From assembly GCA_965153355.1 (NCBI GenBank), contig OZ231126.1, positions 11,036,001-11,100,000 on the forward strand: DNA of 64,000 bases, in the 5' to 3' direction. Source of the DNA: Flaccisagitta enflata (lineage: Eukaryota; Chaetognatha; Sagittoidea; Aphragmophora). The position numbers were made by a program, and so were the translations under genes. Below are positions 50,951-63,777 of the stretch, piece after piece (the stretch's first letter is position 1; every line of letters begins with the position of its first letter). The notes beneath the pieces were generated by a model. It had not been told where the DNA came from. It did not search any database and saw only the letters and a program-made list of their open reading frames with translations.

Positions 50951-51226
50951 CGGTTAATGCAGTGGTGGTTGGTTAAACGGTCCATAGGACGGCAAATATT
51001 GGGAGGAAAATGAAGTGTTTCACCATACTTTTTGCATCATTATCAGGACAATAATGAAGCTGGAATGCTTTCAGTGGACAAATTGTCTCTAACAATACTT
51101 GGTGCATACAATTTTACCATATTCTGACCTAAAATGTAATTTAAACCACGCAATTCACATGAAAACAATGTGGAAAATGATGATTTTTAGTGAATTTCTG
51201 CTTACACTTTTTCTGATTTTCTTAGG

Positions 51227-51365
51227 TCGAAATTCTAAGAAAGCCACACACAAGGAAATTTTGCATTTTGAAAAACATAGTTCTCTCTGTAATCGATTTG
51301 GGAAGAGAACTATGTTCTTGGTTTTTGCATTTTGTCATTCTCTATGCAAATTTAGAATTTCGACC
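51227..51365. repeat. Imperfect hairpin (foldback)
   Basis: GGTCGAAATTCTAA pairs with TTAGAATTTCGACC, and ACATAGTTCTCT with AGAGAACTATGT further in. Confidence 0.6.
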
Positions 51366-51738
51366 AGCCCCCTATCAGTTACCAAAAAAAAAAAAAAAAA
51401 GTAGAAATTTTCAATAATCTGTTTAAGTATCATTGACTAAACTTGGTCCTCTTGCTAAATAAATGCAAATTTTTCTTTTGAATATTACATCTGACCCATT
51501 TTGATCACTTCTATTCACTTGTTTTTGTATTTTCATTTATTCATCTTTTCTTTTTTGACCTTCTTTGAAACAACTGTTGGCTTCGGAGGGACGCCGTCAT
51601 AGACATAGTTCGTCAACATTGCATGAAAAGAGTCTCCTAATTTCAAAATGATTCCCTATTACTCCTTTATCTGAGCTGGGCTAATGCTGATATGGAATGA
51701 GACTTCTCACTGGACGATTAGTTAGATTACACGCCGTA

Positions 51739-52055
51739 TCTTTAAGTGCGTCCTCGCACTTCTATAATAGGTCATGTCCGTCGGTCGGTCGGTCGGTCGG
51801 TCGGTCGGTCGGTCGGTCGGTTGGTTGGTCGGTCGGTCACGCAAACGTTTGAAATGTGCAAAACGGCTCATTTTGACGTATTTCTTCATTCCTACCACCT
51901 TTCATGCCTTACCACATTCATTTTCATTCATTCATTTATTTCCTTCATTCGTTCATCCATCCATTTGTTCATTCATTTATTCATCAAAAACGTTAATTCA
52001 CAAATTCCTATTCAAGCGAGGCGGACTTATTGGCCTTCACTTGGCATTGTTTTTT
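51739..52055 (+). mobile_element. HTE copy, subfamily C
   Basis: AAGTGCGTCCTCGCACTT hairpin, (CGGT)n of about 14 units, ACGCAAACGTTTGAAA, ATTC/ATTT repeats, GCGAGGCGGACTTATTGGCC, CTTGGCATTGTTTT. Same layout as 19592-19848. Confidence 0.75.
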
Positions 52056-52061
52056 AAAACA

Positions 52062-52460
52062 CAGGTTTTTGAAGTGAGGCTCGGCGTTCTTATTTTAAAC
52101 TAATTTTCAGGCTCAAACGTTCTTAACTTGTTCTTATTTTTGTAGAATTAGAGATTCTTCATCAAAGTTGCTAGCTATTCATATTCAATGACATGAATAT
52201 ATCTCATTCTCAGTCCATACAAAATTTTGTTTTTGTAAGTTATGAAATTTAGAAAAAGTAAATGATAAAGGTAACTGATAGAATTGTTTAGGCTGGAGGA
52301 TTCTGCACAAATTTTTTCATTGTTTCTTTTAAAAATAATAAAAAAAACGTACTTGAAGAGGTGATAATAAAAAAAATATAAGCCTGGGCATGTTCTCATT
52401 TTTTCACCAAATCTGAGGCTGATGTTCTTATAAACAGTGTTCTTAGACAAAATACAGCGT
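52062..52460. repeat. Second copy of the GTTCTTAT-family repeat
   Basis: Same edges as 37520-37850 (GAGGCTCGGCGTTCTTATTT; AATCTGAGGCTGATGTTCTT). Directly follows the HTE copy ending at 52055. Confidence 0.55.
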
Positions 52461-52559
52461 GTACTCGCAAGAATAGATTAATAACCGCATGCTGCACTCG
52501 ATGCGGTTATGCAAATTACGCTTACGCTTTGAAGCACCCAATAAGGTTTCGTCTGCAGG

Positions 52560-52710
52560 TTGAAACAGCTGGTACTCCGGCCCGCGACGAGCGGGATCTG
52601 TGTCGGGGCGAAAATGCGCTGAACGGGTCTACGGACCAACAGACAAACGGACGGACACAGCCTCTTATAAAATCGCAGGTCCGAGTCCGTGACTGGAATA
52701 AAAAAGTGGG
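52560..52710 (-). mobile_element. HTE copy, diverged
   Basis: GGGGCGAAAATGCGCTG, GGACCAACAGACAAACGGAC core, TCTTATAAAATCGCAGGTCC end. Confidence 0.5.
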
Positions 52711-53114
52711 TGTAAAACTTATGCAAGGCAATTGCTACTACCGACAGTTGGCATAGGAACTTCTGAAGTAGAACTTTGGCCCAGGAAATGCAGGTAAGGC
52801 ACAACGAATTACATATGGACCAAACAGGTGTATACTAGCTCAGGCTAGCAGATTGCTTTACCGTGTTTGAGCGGGGGGAAGTTAGTCAACCGCAACATTT
52901 TTTAAAAACATAATTAATGAAATAAATGACTAACACAGGGGAGAAAAACAAAACTTCGTTACTTTTTGTTGCGTATAGTTTAAACGCTTTACGGATCAAA
53001 AGAGATATTGACAGGAAGCTTGATATTTTTCCGCACACGCAGCTTAGTTGGTTGGGCTTTCTACAGGCAAAAACTTATTTGATTTAATTTACGAGTTCTG
53101 CTACTCATACAAGT

Positions 53115-53312
53115 GAGGCGGGGTCGCGGATGGGTGGGCAGGGGCATCTAATACCCAGCCTCACCCCCCAACTCCCAACCCCACACACAAAAACAACTGC
53201 AGCATCATGAATGCACGTTTTTTCGCGTTTTCAACACGATCGATGGACCAACGGATGGACCAACAGGCGGACAAAACCGTTTATAGAATTGCTAGTCCGC
53301 GACTTAAAAAAA
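53115..53312 (-). mobile_element. HTE copy, subfamily B
   Basis: GGTCGCGGATGGGTGGGCAGG, a C-rich stretch, TTCGCGTTTTCAACACGATC, GGAC core, GCTAGTCCGCGACTTAAAAA. Confidence 0.72.
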
Positions 53313-53689
53313 TAGTAGTGAAAATTTAGAATAATAAGCAATCTGGGTCCAGACTTGACGCGCTAAGTAAGTTGCTCAATGTTATTTTAGTAACACAAAT
53401 TCAGATGCTGAGGACACAGTAAGATTCAGATGAAAAGAATACGGTAAGCGATTATAGCATTCAGGTTTGTTTTGATCGGAGGCCAGCAAACTTATTGCTT
53501 TTTCGTCGATATGATAAGGGTAGGAAATACCTGTTCAAAACTGAGTACAAGCTCGTATCATCGGTGTGAGATTCTGTCTCTGAACGCCTCCGACAAAACT
53601 CACTCTTGTGGCAAGAAAGAGGAAAATCATTCTTGTTTGAAACAGACAAAAGTCTACCTTAACGGTCCTTACTTAGAGTCGGATACACT

Positions 53690-54075
53690 CTTTTTAGATG
53701 CGTCCTCACATCTCTATAATAGGCTGTGTCCGTCGGTCTGTCTGTTGGTCGGTTGGTAACGCATTCATTAAAATCATCAAAATCATTTTTCAACAGAAAA
53801 GTAGTTCTAACCATTCACAAATGACATTCATTTGTCAAAAAACCTTCATTCATAAAAAACATTCATTCATAAAATACATTCATTCATAAAAACATTCATT
53901 TATTTAAGACATTTATTCATAAAAAAACATTCATTCATAAAAAAACATTCATTCATAAAAACTTTCATTAAAAAAAACATTCATTCATAAAAAACGTTCA
54001 TTCATAAAATACATTCATTCATAAAAAACATTCATTCAAAGAGGACGCATCGTTGGCCTACTTGGCCTTGTTTTT
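53690..54075 (+). mobile_element. HTE copy, subfamily C, with expanded ATTCATAAAA repeat
   Basis: AGATGCGTCCTCACATCT hairpin, short CGGT core, about 14 ATTCATAAA(A)C-type units, then GAGGACGCATCGTTGGCC (complement of the left arm) and CTTGGCCTTGTTTT. Confidence 0.75.
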
Positions 54076-54554
54076 ATAAGAAAGTCAATTTTTTTCCGGA
54101 GGCTTCATGTTCTTATTTTCAAAGCCAAATGAGGCCTTCAATGTTTTTAGAGCGTTCTTAATTTCAAATACTATATAAACTATAGGAAACCTTATAATAT
54201 ACTATTACTTAATTACAGTAGATATATGCATCTCGCTTTTTTCCCGCTTGGTTTCTGGAGCAGGATCAAAACATCGTCTTTTCCCCGTAGGACGACTTTT
54301 GTTCGTACACATCTCGAGCACTTTTTTCCTACTTAACAAATTTCAGTCGTCTTTTCGCTGATCGTGACATCAACGCACTTTGCTAAAGTACCAATAAAGG
54401 CGGCTCTCGCCGACCGGAAAAAAGTCGTAAATGGGAGTCTTTTTTTTTTCAGTGCATGTTCTTGTGTGTGCATCTCATGATGTCTGGTTGACTGCCTGCC
54501 TGTTTTTGTCATTAAATCTGTCCCTCTGTGTCTCTTTTTTGGTCTTCCTTTGTC

Positions 54555-54870
<316 letters not shown>

Positions 54871-55229
54871 CTCTCTCAAGCAGAGTAAAATGCAAAACCT
54901 AGCGTCATAAAAGTTTGGGTCAATTTGTGTAACATCATGACATTTCTCTCTTGTTACAAAGGCCCCGAAAAATAGGATCAATGAAAAATTTCGATTTTGC
55001 GAAAAAATAAAAAAAGATTCAAAAATTCATAGCGCCAAAACTAATGATCGTAGAGACTTCTGGTTGGCGCCATTTGAAAGAGAAAAATTAGCTCTTTCTT
55101 AGCTGTGAATATCAAAAAATGTATACTCCCAGCCCCAAAATGGCACAACTTCCTAAAATTGCCCCAAACCGAAAATGGAAAATTTTATTTCTCCCCTACG
55201 TTTCAAAAAGTCGAATTACATAATTCGAC

Positions 55230-57285
55230 TTTTTTCCAACGATGGGAGCAAAGACGACCTAGATAGGGGACGAGCTACAACTTAAAATTTCTAAGGCTGA
55301 AAGCAGATCGCGCTTTGAAAAAAACTTGCCCCCTGAAGTTTGCGTGCTTCGCATAGCAAAAGTTGGGAGTATCCCTTCACCCTACTTAGGAAATGCGGAG
55401 GAGCAAAAATCATGAAGATGACCATTTTCTTTATTTCAAAATTCCTTCATCTTCCGTTTTTGTTTTGGCCTTAAAGTTTCACAAATTTTCCAGAATTCAG
55501 CAAAATCCTGTGTAGTTTTGTTACAAAAAGGACAATTATTTATTTTAGAAAATCATAATGCTTGTAAAAATAAACTAAAATATTAGAACATAAGCTATAA
55601 AAAAGCTTATGAAAATGTGGAGTTGCAATTCTTTGAAAAATAGAAATTTGTAAAAGCTAATTCAAACAATATCAGCATATTGCTTTATTCCACTGCATTA
55701 TGCAAATTAGGCCCTCAAAAATAATTTTCTAAAAAACGGAAGATGAACGATTTTTAATAAAAGAAAAATGGTAAGGGTCCTAAAATCGGCTACTCCACGT
55801 TAGGTAAAGAGGGCAAAAAGAAAAGAACAACTTTTGCTATGTGAAGCACCCAACCCTGAAGTGTCTTGAGTCACGACAGGCATAAATAACCACTAATCTA
55901 GGTGTTCTTCCTTTTGTTTGACAGAGATTTGATTTCTCTCGCCAACCTTGCTAACTAAACATTTTCTTCGTAGGGGCCCTTAAGGGTCCCCAAAAAAAAC
56001 CTTAATAAAGATTTGAAAAAAAAGTGGGGTGCAATCTATTGGAAATTGTTTGATTTGTCTCAATCCAAAATCTTGTATTTTCATTTTTAAAAAAAAAACT
56101 TTAAAATTCTTATGTTGCACGTCTGGGACTTAAAAAAATCCAAAAATACTTTTTAAAAAAGTGTTTTTTAAAATGGGGTGCAATTGATAGGAAATTCTTT
56201 GATTCACCTTAATCCAAAATCTTGTATTTTCACTTTTTTTTCAAAAAACTTTGAAATTTTTATGTTGTGCGTCGGGGACTTCAAAAAAAAATCCCCAAAA
56301 TATTTTTTTTGAAAATGGTTTTCAAAAGTGGGGTGCAATTGATAGGAAATTGTTTAATTCGCCTAGATCCAAAATCCCGTAACCCTACTTATTTCAAACA
56401 AGGCCGGATACAAGGCTACCCCAGTCACGTGCGGGTGGGCAGGGGCCATAATTGAGGTCACTCCATCATTGGGGCAGGAGCAGTGAGGCCAAAGACTGCA
56501 AAAACAAAAAAAAATAGTGTGACAAATGGATGGACCAACAGACTGACGGACCTACAGACCGACAAAGCTGGGTGTAGAGTGGCATAGCAAGCGACTAAAA
56601 ATTGATCGGGGGCGAGTTCAGCATAGCAAGTGACTAGAAATTGATTGGGGGTGAGTTCAGAGTGAGAATGGAAAAAAACATGTCATTTTTTTTTTACTTT
56701 TTATGTAACATTTAAACTAGTGATGCATTTGTCCTGAAATTTATAATATTAATTGACATCATGCTTCTCGACATATAACCCAAAAATCTTGATTGCGAAC
56801 CGTCGTATAGTTGAACACACCTCTTTGCCTAACCTAGACTGGAGGATAGATATTAAGTATCTTAATTTCATTTGATTTATAAATTGAGATCTATGCTAAT
56901 TAAAAGTTGCTCTATTGCTTGAATATGTTAGCTTTTCTCACTCTTCAAATTAGGCTAGAAATTTTATATATTCTTTAAAAAAAAATTCAATTGCATTATT
57001 TCTACAGGTTTTACAGCTATTTTTCAAACAGAACAGTTATTCAGATAAGTATCTGGGCAAAATATTGGGTTTTTTTTTTTTAAATGGTGTAAAATTTTCT
57101 ACCCAATCTGAAAAATGAAGTCCAGATGAAGTCGAATCTTAAGTTGAAGAATGAGAAAAACTAACTTATTCAAGTATAGAGCAACTTTTAATTAGTATAG
57201 ATCTTAATTTTTTTATAAATCAAATAAAATAAAGATACATAGAATCTTTCCTCCAGTCTAGGTCGTCTTTGCTCCCATCGTACTG
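55230..57285 (+). repeat. Dispersed element (copy 2) with three 150-bp repeats, ending in a foldback unit
   Basis: Contains ACGATGGGAGCAAAGACGAC at 55238 and its complement near 57280, three direct repeats at 56030-56385 (GGGGTGCAATTGATAGGAAA), an HTE insertion at 56396, and a terminal foldback unit 56808-57285 with arms of about 130 bp and TA at the right edge. Whether this is one element or several nested ones is not settled. Confidence 0.55.
56396..56640 (-). mobile_element. HTE copy, GCACGC subtype, with duplicated terminus
   Basis: AACAAGGCCGG, AGTCACGTGCGGGTGGGCAGG, GAGCAGTGAGG, GGAC/GACC core, GCAAGCGACTAAAAATTGAT; about 41 bp of the end plus flank is repeated at 56610-56640. Inserted in a larger repeat. 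Confidence 0.72.
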
Positions 57286-57575
57286 TACAATCAGGGTAAA
57301 ATCTCCTCCAACATGAGTTTATTTTCATCAATCGATTTTTTCTTTCTCATTTTCATTCATTTTTGTGTTATGTAAATTTCAACAAAGGATATTCAAACAA
57401 TTGAATGATGCAAAAAGCAATTCATACTAAAAAAGTTAATGTACTGATTTGTAATAAAGTCCGAGCGTGGTGGGTGTGAACGACGGGTAGTTAATGCACG
57501 CCAAAAGATTGTAAACCCTAAAAACATCGTTTTTGGTTAATCATAGGAAAGAACGTATTTATTTAAGCAATTCAG

Positions 57576-57668
57576 TTAAACTTCTTCGGAATCTTCTAAA
57601 AGAACTAGGTCCGTGTCGTCATCGTGGTTGTTCCCAATTTCTTTGGCCTCTCGAGTCTCTTCCAACGC
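57576..57668 (-). CDS. Probable terminal exon with acidic C-terminus
   Basis: Acceptor CTGTCATAG. The frame ALEETREAKEIGNN continues into an Asp/Glu-rich tail (HDDDTDLVLLEDSEEV) and TAA. Likely the 3' end of the same minus-strand gene as the exon at 57769-57983, but the phases as drawn do not match. Confidence 0.35.
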   Translation of the reverse strand, partial: ALEETREAKEIGNNHDDDTDLVLLEDSEEV

Positions 57669-57768
57669 CTATGACAGTGTGATCTCCATTTCAACTGTAA
57701 TGTAAATTTATTCATGAGTACCTTGTTCTTTTGAGACTCAAATCATCATTTTGACATCATAATGTCAC

Positions 57769-57983
57769 CTTGGTCAATATCATCTGTGGTATTTGCAAAT
57801 TCCAAAATGCAAGCAACTGTTCCCGCTCGTGGTTTCGTTCCCGTCTTTGCTTTGATCATGTTTTTGATAGTGTTGATGTCAGCGTCTGCAAAGGTGCGCT
57901 TTAAATGCTCAGCGGCTTCCTCCTGCGCACGTTCATCTCTTGCTCGTCGATCGGAATCAGCCTGACGAACACCCTCCCCAAAC
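57769..57983 (-). CDS. Probable internal exon of an unidentified gene
   Basis: Acceptor TTTTTATTTCAG. The open frame begins FGEGVRQADSDRRARDERAQ, has an Ala/Glu/Arg helical stretch, then DADINTIKNMIKAKTGTKPR and VACILEFANTTDDIDQ, with a possible donor CAAG|GTGACA; without splicing it stops at 57746. Composition is protein-like and unlike the surrounding repeats. The gene is not recognised, and its phase does not fit the 57576 candidate without a further adjustment. Confidence 0.45.
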
Positions 57984-58012
57984 CTGAAATAAAAATATTG
58001 TAAAGTAGTAGC

Positions 58013-58150
58013 TTTAGGGTGGGCAGAGGCACCAATGCAGGAGCAGTGAGGTCATAGAAGCAAAACCTGTAAAAAATTAAAATGGGGACCAATTGACCGA
58101 CCGACCGACGGACAAAGCGGGTTGTAGAGTCGCGTGTACGCGAGTATAAA
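58013..58150 (-). mobile_element. HTE copy, 5' truncated
   Basis: GGGTGGGCAGAGGC, GAGCAGTGAGG, (CCGA)n, AGTCGCGTGTACGCGAGT hairpin. Confidence 0.65.
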
Positions 58151-58714
58151 CAAGAATGTTATGGCTCACATCAGAATCCATGCTCTTATGAAAAGAAAAC
58201 ATACACTTTTTTTCTTTTATAAGAATCAAGTTTATAAGAACATTAGACTTCAAATCGTCAAAAATTAAAAAACATGCTGAGAACATTGGAAGGCTTTATT
58301 TCTTCAAAAGTTTAAGAACATCAGGCTTAAAATAATAAAAATCTAATTACATTTTTTTTAGCCTTTTTTTTTATCGATGGTTCTTTGTAAACAGACGCCC
58401 TGTATCTTTTCTCTTCAGCAAATCATATTTCACTATTTACAACATGTATTTTTTTACTTTTATTGATCTTAATACAATTAAAATGTTTGAACCTACAGAT
58501 TAGTTATATCATCGACATATTCCTTTATTTTCTCCTTAACGACAAACTAAATCTAATTTAGGTTATTTTTATTTGAAGGTTAAAAAGTGTATTTAAATTG
58601 AAAACAATTTAAGAAAGTTTAAGCTTTAAAACTGCTCAAAATTTAAGAACATTGAAGGTTTGCCCAATAAACGACGTTTTTATGAAAAAAAGTGTACACA
58701 TGCATTCTTTTTTC

Positions 58715-58962
58715 TTTTTAGTTGCGGAAACGCAACTCTATAAAAGGCTTTGTCCGTCCGTCCGTCTGTCCGTCCGTCCGTTGGTCCGTAACACACGAGT
58801 CAAAAAGTTGCAAAACGAGCGTTTTGGATGCTTTTATGGGGCTGTGTGTTAGTGGGGGGGCATGGGGCTGTGCGTTGGTCGGGGGGGCATGGGGTGTGGA
58901 TGGAGGTTGGATGCCCCTGACCACCCGTCTACAACGATATTGTGACCCGCGTCACTTGTTTT
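58715..58962 (+). mobile_element. HTE copy, subfamily B (complete)
   Basis: AGTTGCGGAAACGCAACT, (CCGT)n, GTTTTGGATGC, G-rich stretch, CCCCTGACCACCC, ACGATATTGTGACCCGCG then TCACTTGTTTT. Confidence 0.75.
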
Positions 58963-59026
58963 CTTTCTCTTTGGTCTCTTTTATTTCTTCCTCTAGTCCC
59001 TAGCAATCCATCTTTGAAGGATTTAC

Positions 59027-59264
59027 CTCGGTAATTGGTAGCAATGTCTCATTGAGAACGAGTCCGTATTGCTTTATGTGGATTTCATCAGCGTTTACCT
59101 CAGCACCGATGATAGTCCGAATATCTTCTGAGTTGTTAGCGTTGATCTCCGGTTCGTCATCGCCGATAACAATTTTGTCGGGATGAACGTCAGCTTTATT
59201 GGAGTCTGGTTTCGGAAACGAATGCAAATGACGCGAGCGGTCGTTGGCGATGCGGAGAAATATA
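59027..59264 (-). CDS. Candidate exon of an unidentified minus-strand gene
   Basis: Donor GAG|GTAAAT and possible acceptor TTGCACGCAG. The frame gives IANDRSRHLHSFPKPDSNKA, then DKIVIGDDEPEINANNSEDI and HIKQYGLVLNETLLPITE. A second open frame of about 108 codons (59095-59421) overlaps, so the true frame is uncertain. Confidence 0.3.
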
Positions 59265-59429
59265 CTGCGTGCAAAGCTACGTCCGGTTCACTCGCTAGAT
59301 CAATTGTTGATGGAATAGAGCGGACGTCGTCATTCAACCCATCGTTTTGAGCGTAAGGAATCGTTGAGGTCGTGGAGACGAGAGTCTGATGCGTCAAAAC
59401 GATCTCTTGCCAAACTAGCAAAATAGGTT

Positions 59430-60230
59430 ACTAAACTGCTGCCGCCTCAATTCCCTGAGTCCGCACTTCATCTTCCTCCTCTATTTCCTTTATTGTTCAC
59501 GCAATCGCATCCAGATTAGTGTTTCCTTTTTCGCTTTTATTTTCGCAAAATTATTGAGATAAAAAAATATTTGTCGCCCGACTGCTTTACTTTCGGTAAC
59601 ACAGTCGTTATTCTGTACGCGTTCTTGGTTTCGGCTCTATTTTGATCTTATGTTTTTATTGAATACTGTTAAAACAAATGTCAATCATTAAAGTCTGATG
59701 ATATTTTAATGCTATTTATTTAAAAAAATATAAAATACCATCTTAATTAAACTAAATTTCAAGTGTTTTCTAAATACTCTTTATCAATCATTGTAAGCGA
59801 AATTTTTTTCTCAAGATTTGAAGCCTTTGTATGTTCTTAAAATGTTCTTAATTTTCGGGCCATTCAAAGCCTTGATGTTCTTATAAACTAGGTTCTTATA
59901 AACTAGGTTCTTATAAAAAAAAGAGTGTATTCTCTTCGTTTGATCTTCGGATTCAACAGATGAGAAAGCGTCAGATCTTTACGCGAGTCTTTTGGCTTTA
60001 AGTCACTGGTTGAAATCTTTGATGCGTCTGAAAGAAAATTTGATGCCTCTCTTTCCTCTCATAGAAACCCTGTGATAACTCATCTTGCCCGTCATATTGA
60101 ATAATTTCCCGGATACCTTACGATTTTTTTCTCGCTTTTCTGATTGTTACTATTTCGTAGCGTTTTAGAATGATGATTGAAATTTGTCTGTTTCTGTCGC
60201 TCTTTATGCTGACGAATTAAAACAACATAT
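59430..60230. other. Unassigned sequence upstream of the candidate gene at 57.6-59.3 kb
   Basis: AT-rich; a GTTCTTAT-family fragment at 59805-59915. No exon supported. Confidence 0.4.
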
Positions 60231-60300
60231 ATAATTGTTGTGGGAAAAACGCTTATGCGGGGTTTCAGTTAGTCATTTTTTTTGTTTTTGTTTTTTTTTT

Positions 60301-60461
<161 letters not shown>

Positions 60462-61612
60462 CAAAAACCTCATACAGCGGGAAATCAAGAGGATTGCAGT
60501 GGAAAAAAAAGTTGTCAGAATTTTTAAACCACCATGTATATCCAATTCATTGCTCGAAATTCATCAATATCACAAAAAATCATTCAAAATCAAGTAGATC
60601 TATCGTCAGACTATCGAGTAATATGTTTTTCTGTCGGAAAAATTTGATTAAAAATGAAGGAATAACTAATGAGTTTAGAAAACCGTCATATGAGGCCGCA
60701 AATCGCTTGGTAACGCGAGCGACTCAGGACAGCCATGTAGGTTATTGCGTGGGGAATTCAAATCTGGTTTCAGAAATCTTTTAGCACGAAGCTGAAAAAA
60801 GCTAGAGCTAAAAGAGTACTAGGGTATCTCGAACACAATGGAATCAAACGCGGAAGTAAATGAAACGCGTAAAATTGACGCAAACGATCCACCTGTCCAT
60901 TTCCTGCAGAGTCCCCGAGTGATTTTTGGAGCTACTAGCCAAGTTGATGGCTGTTACTATCTAGAATGTAGCTAAATTTTTTTCTTCACCATCTATTCTA
61001 TTATCTAAACATAAGGATTATACTACAAAGCAGCGCCGGCATAGCTGCAACCACTTTTAAAGCTTAGTTTTGCTCAGTCCTTTGAAATGCACTTGAATAT
61101 AGCTTAATTTAATTTTTGTATGATTTTTTCTATGTTTGTATGACATTTTGACAGCTTGCAAGCTTTAGACCTGATGTGCTCAGATCCTTCATGTTTGTTG
61201 GCTAAATGTACCACTTTATATTTATTATTATAACAAAAAAAACTTCCTTTAGAAATTCATACTTATCAGAGCATTCAAAACATAGATCTTGGCTCAAACA
61301 ATTTTTTGTATTGAAAAAAAAAGGCGAGAAACAAGAGGAGGATAATCAAATCTTTCCTGTGTATTTTCTATATAGTATGCAATGGGTCTAGGTTTTGATA
61401 TACCATCAACTATAAATTGTACAGAGGCCAATTTCCCCTTGAGGAGTTAGGATATAATTTTTCCGCTAAGAGTGATTCTTGCTTGTATTCATCTCTATTC
61501 ATGATTATCTGACCCAATAAAAAAGTTAGATAATGTGAGAGAAAGTAAAAGCTTCAAAAAATCACATTCTTGATTTATATAGGTCTAACACTTGGTACAC
61601 CCCGTAATCTTG

Positions 61613-61859
61613 GGTGAGATTAAACCCCAGGGATTGCTCTAGGTTTAACCCTGAGTTAACCTCAGACAACTCAAGCTCTGGGTTTGCTCGGGGTTGTTTT
61701 GGGTTGCTCGGGGTTGCATCGTTAGAAACAATGACTTCACTATGATAAATAACAGTAGTGCTTCACTGCATAACAAATAATAACATCAACCTCCAGCAAC
61801 CTCCAGCAACCCCAAGCAAAACTTGAGCGATTCCAAGCAACCTCGGGGTTTAATCTCAC
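61613..61859. repeat. Inverted-repeat element of about 247 bp
   Basis: GTGAGATTAAACCCC at the left and its complement at the right; the interior has repeated GGTTGCTCGGGGTTG and CAACCTCCAGCAACC blocks. Confidence 0.6.
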
Positions 61860-62381
61860 TGTTTTATGTTACAAATTACCTGGTGTGGTAACCTTGTCCA
61901 AATTTCATATCACTAACATCATAATTTTCCCTTTAAATACTTACAAAAAAAAATGAAATTCTAATTTTGTTCAAATTAGATATTTATTTCATTCTGTTAC
62001 ACATTTGTAAGTTGATTAGAAATGATTCTATATATAACTTCAACCAGAATCTAAATTGAATAAACTTATGATAACTGAAATTTTGATATTCATCAAAATG
62101 TTTTTGAAAATTTTTTATTGGTTTGACGATTATCTTTAAATTTAACAAAAAAAAAACCTCAAAAATTTAAAAAAAAAGCTAGTATCCAGCACTATGTTAA
62201 AAAATTTCATTTAGTATCTAGATTAGTAGCTGGTATCCAGATTATTTTTTTACTATCTAAGGCACCTCCATTACTATCCAGAAGTATCCAGATCTAGCTT
62301 CTAACTATCCAACTTGGGGCCACTGCATTTTAACCCAGTCGCGGACCCAAACTCTTTCAAGATTTTTACTCTGAAAAATAA

Positions 62382-62532
62382 TCAACTTTGGAGGGGAATC
62401 GCAACTTAAACGATAAAGCTACATATCCCAGACTGGTTTCAACTTAAAGAGTTGTTTGAACACTTTAAATTGCGACCAATCTGGGGTTTGTAGCTCAATT
62501 TGTTTGTGAGCAGTGGTCTTTCAAAGTTGATG
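62382..62532. repeat. Hairpin related to the centre of the 38574-39318 element
   Basis: AATCAACTTTGGA, AAGCTACATATCCCAGACTGG and their complements; the same AGCTAC...CCAGAYTGGT arrangement occurs at 38836-38925. Confidence 0.55.
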
Positions 62533-63295
62533 CTCATTTCTAAGCGTGGAAAGTTCTTTATTGTAATTTAGGGTGGATAAAGATGTAAATAACTGAATAG
62601 ATAGTAGCTTTTGAGCGTTCTGATCGATGTTATGTGAAGGACAAATGTTAGATTTAGTAATCTGAGAGATCTTATCACAGATTTTTGGTAGTATGAGCCA
62701 TTTCAATATATAGCATTTCACTTATCTTTTCATCAAGAAACAAGTGCCAGGAATTGACTGCACAGTGTTTGTTGGTTTTAGTGATTGTATGTTTCTGAAA
62801 TTGGTAAAATAGACCAAAAATGAAGTTTTTTGATAATGTCGATATTTTTACGAGCCAATCCATACATCATATGCCATATATGGCCATTTTTTACATTTTC
62901 GTCCTACTAGCCTAATTGAATGCAGAAAATTCTGCTTTGTGCCAATTGAACGAGCATGGTCAACTTTATTTACCCTGCAAGTTTCATGCTTCTTCCTATT
63001 CTGGTTATGTGCAGGAAAAGCGAATACATTTTTACATCTCAAGAATTCGTTGACTTCTTCTTTTTCTTTCTTTCTGTCAAGGACAGAACGGATGACAGGA
63101 TGAGCTATATAATTTTTCGTAGAAAATCTTTGCCAACAAATAATATATATATCTACCACTCTTGCAACTTTAATCAAGCGTTCTCGATTTTACAATGTTC
63201 AAAGATGTTTCTACGCGAGGCTAAGGTACTTTTACTGACTTACTACGCTAAAATTACATACGCCATGCAATACTTTCATTTTGCTTTTGCAGCAC

Positions 63296-63346
63296 CTTAA
63301 CGTGGCCGACTATGTTCAAAGCCCATCTGTAGAATGCTGCCACGGC
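63296..63346 (-). CDS. Short exon following 63696-63777
   Basis: 51 nt in phase 0/0: AVAAFYRWALNIVGHVK. Acceptor CTTCGACAG, donor AAG|GTGCTG. I found no confident continuation at lower coordinates. Confidence 0.4.
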
Positions 63347-63695
63347 CTGTCGAAGAGAGAATTAGATTAATAAATGAATATCTGTCTTAGTTCGTGTATT
63401 TCTGCGTAATCATGGCAACGAATCAATCACTGAATTAGTCAATTGACATCATTCTTTCAAAACAGCGTTTTGTGTACTTGTCGTAACTAGCTGATGCATG
63501 ATGGATAGGTTGTCTTGATGGATCAACATGTGGATAGATTAACAATAACAGATAGAAAGACGTATAGAAAAGAACAATGCAATTAAGTAAAACGATCTAA
63601 TGCAAAGCTGTGATGTTGCATAGATGAACGCCAGGTCGGGTCATGCGATGCAGTGTCATACTGTGTCAATACCATCATACATGTATGAATCATAC

Positions 63696-63777
63696 CTGTG
63701 ATATCGCGTGTATGGAAGCCATGTCAAATCCTTTTATGCCTTCCTCTGCTAAAGCGGATAGACGCGGAGACACTTTT
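63696..63777 (-). CDS. Exon of an unidentified gene; weak resemblance to dynein heavy chain
   Basis: Acceptor GGCCGCAACAG, donor CAG|GTATGA. 82 nt reading KVSPRLSALAEEGIKGFDMA then SIHAISQ, phase 0 out, matching the next exon at 63296-63346. The joined pattern FD-x3-I-x2-IS-x-A-x6-W resembles the segment just before the stalk of dynein heavy chains. That is inference from a short stretch. Confidence 0.45.

Larger units (their letters stand above)
60785..63290. other. AT-rich sequence, mostly unassigned
   Basis: Contains only the inverted repeats at 61613-61859 and 62382-62532. Probably an intron of the gene whose exons lie at 63296-63777, by position only. Confidence 0.4.
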
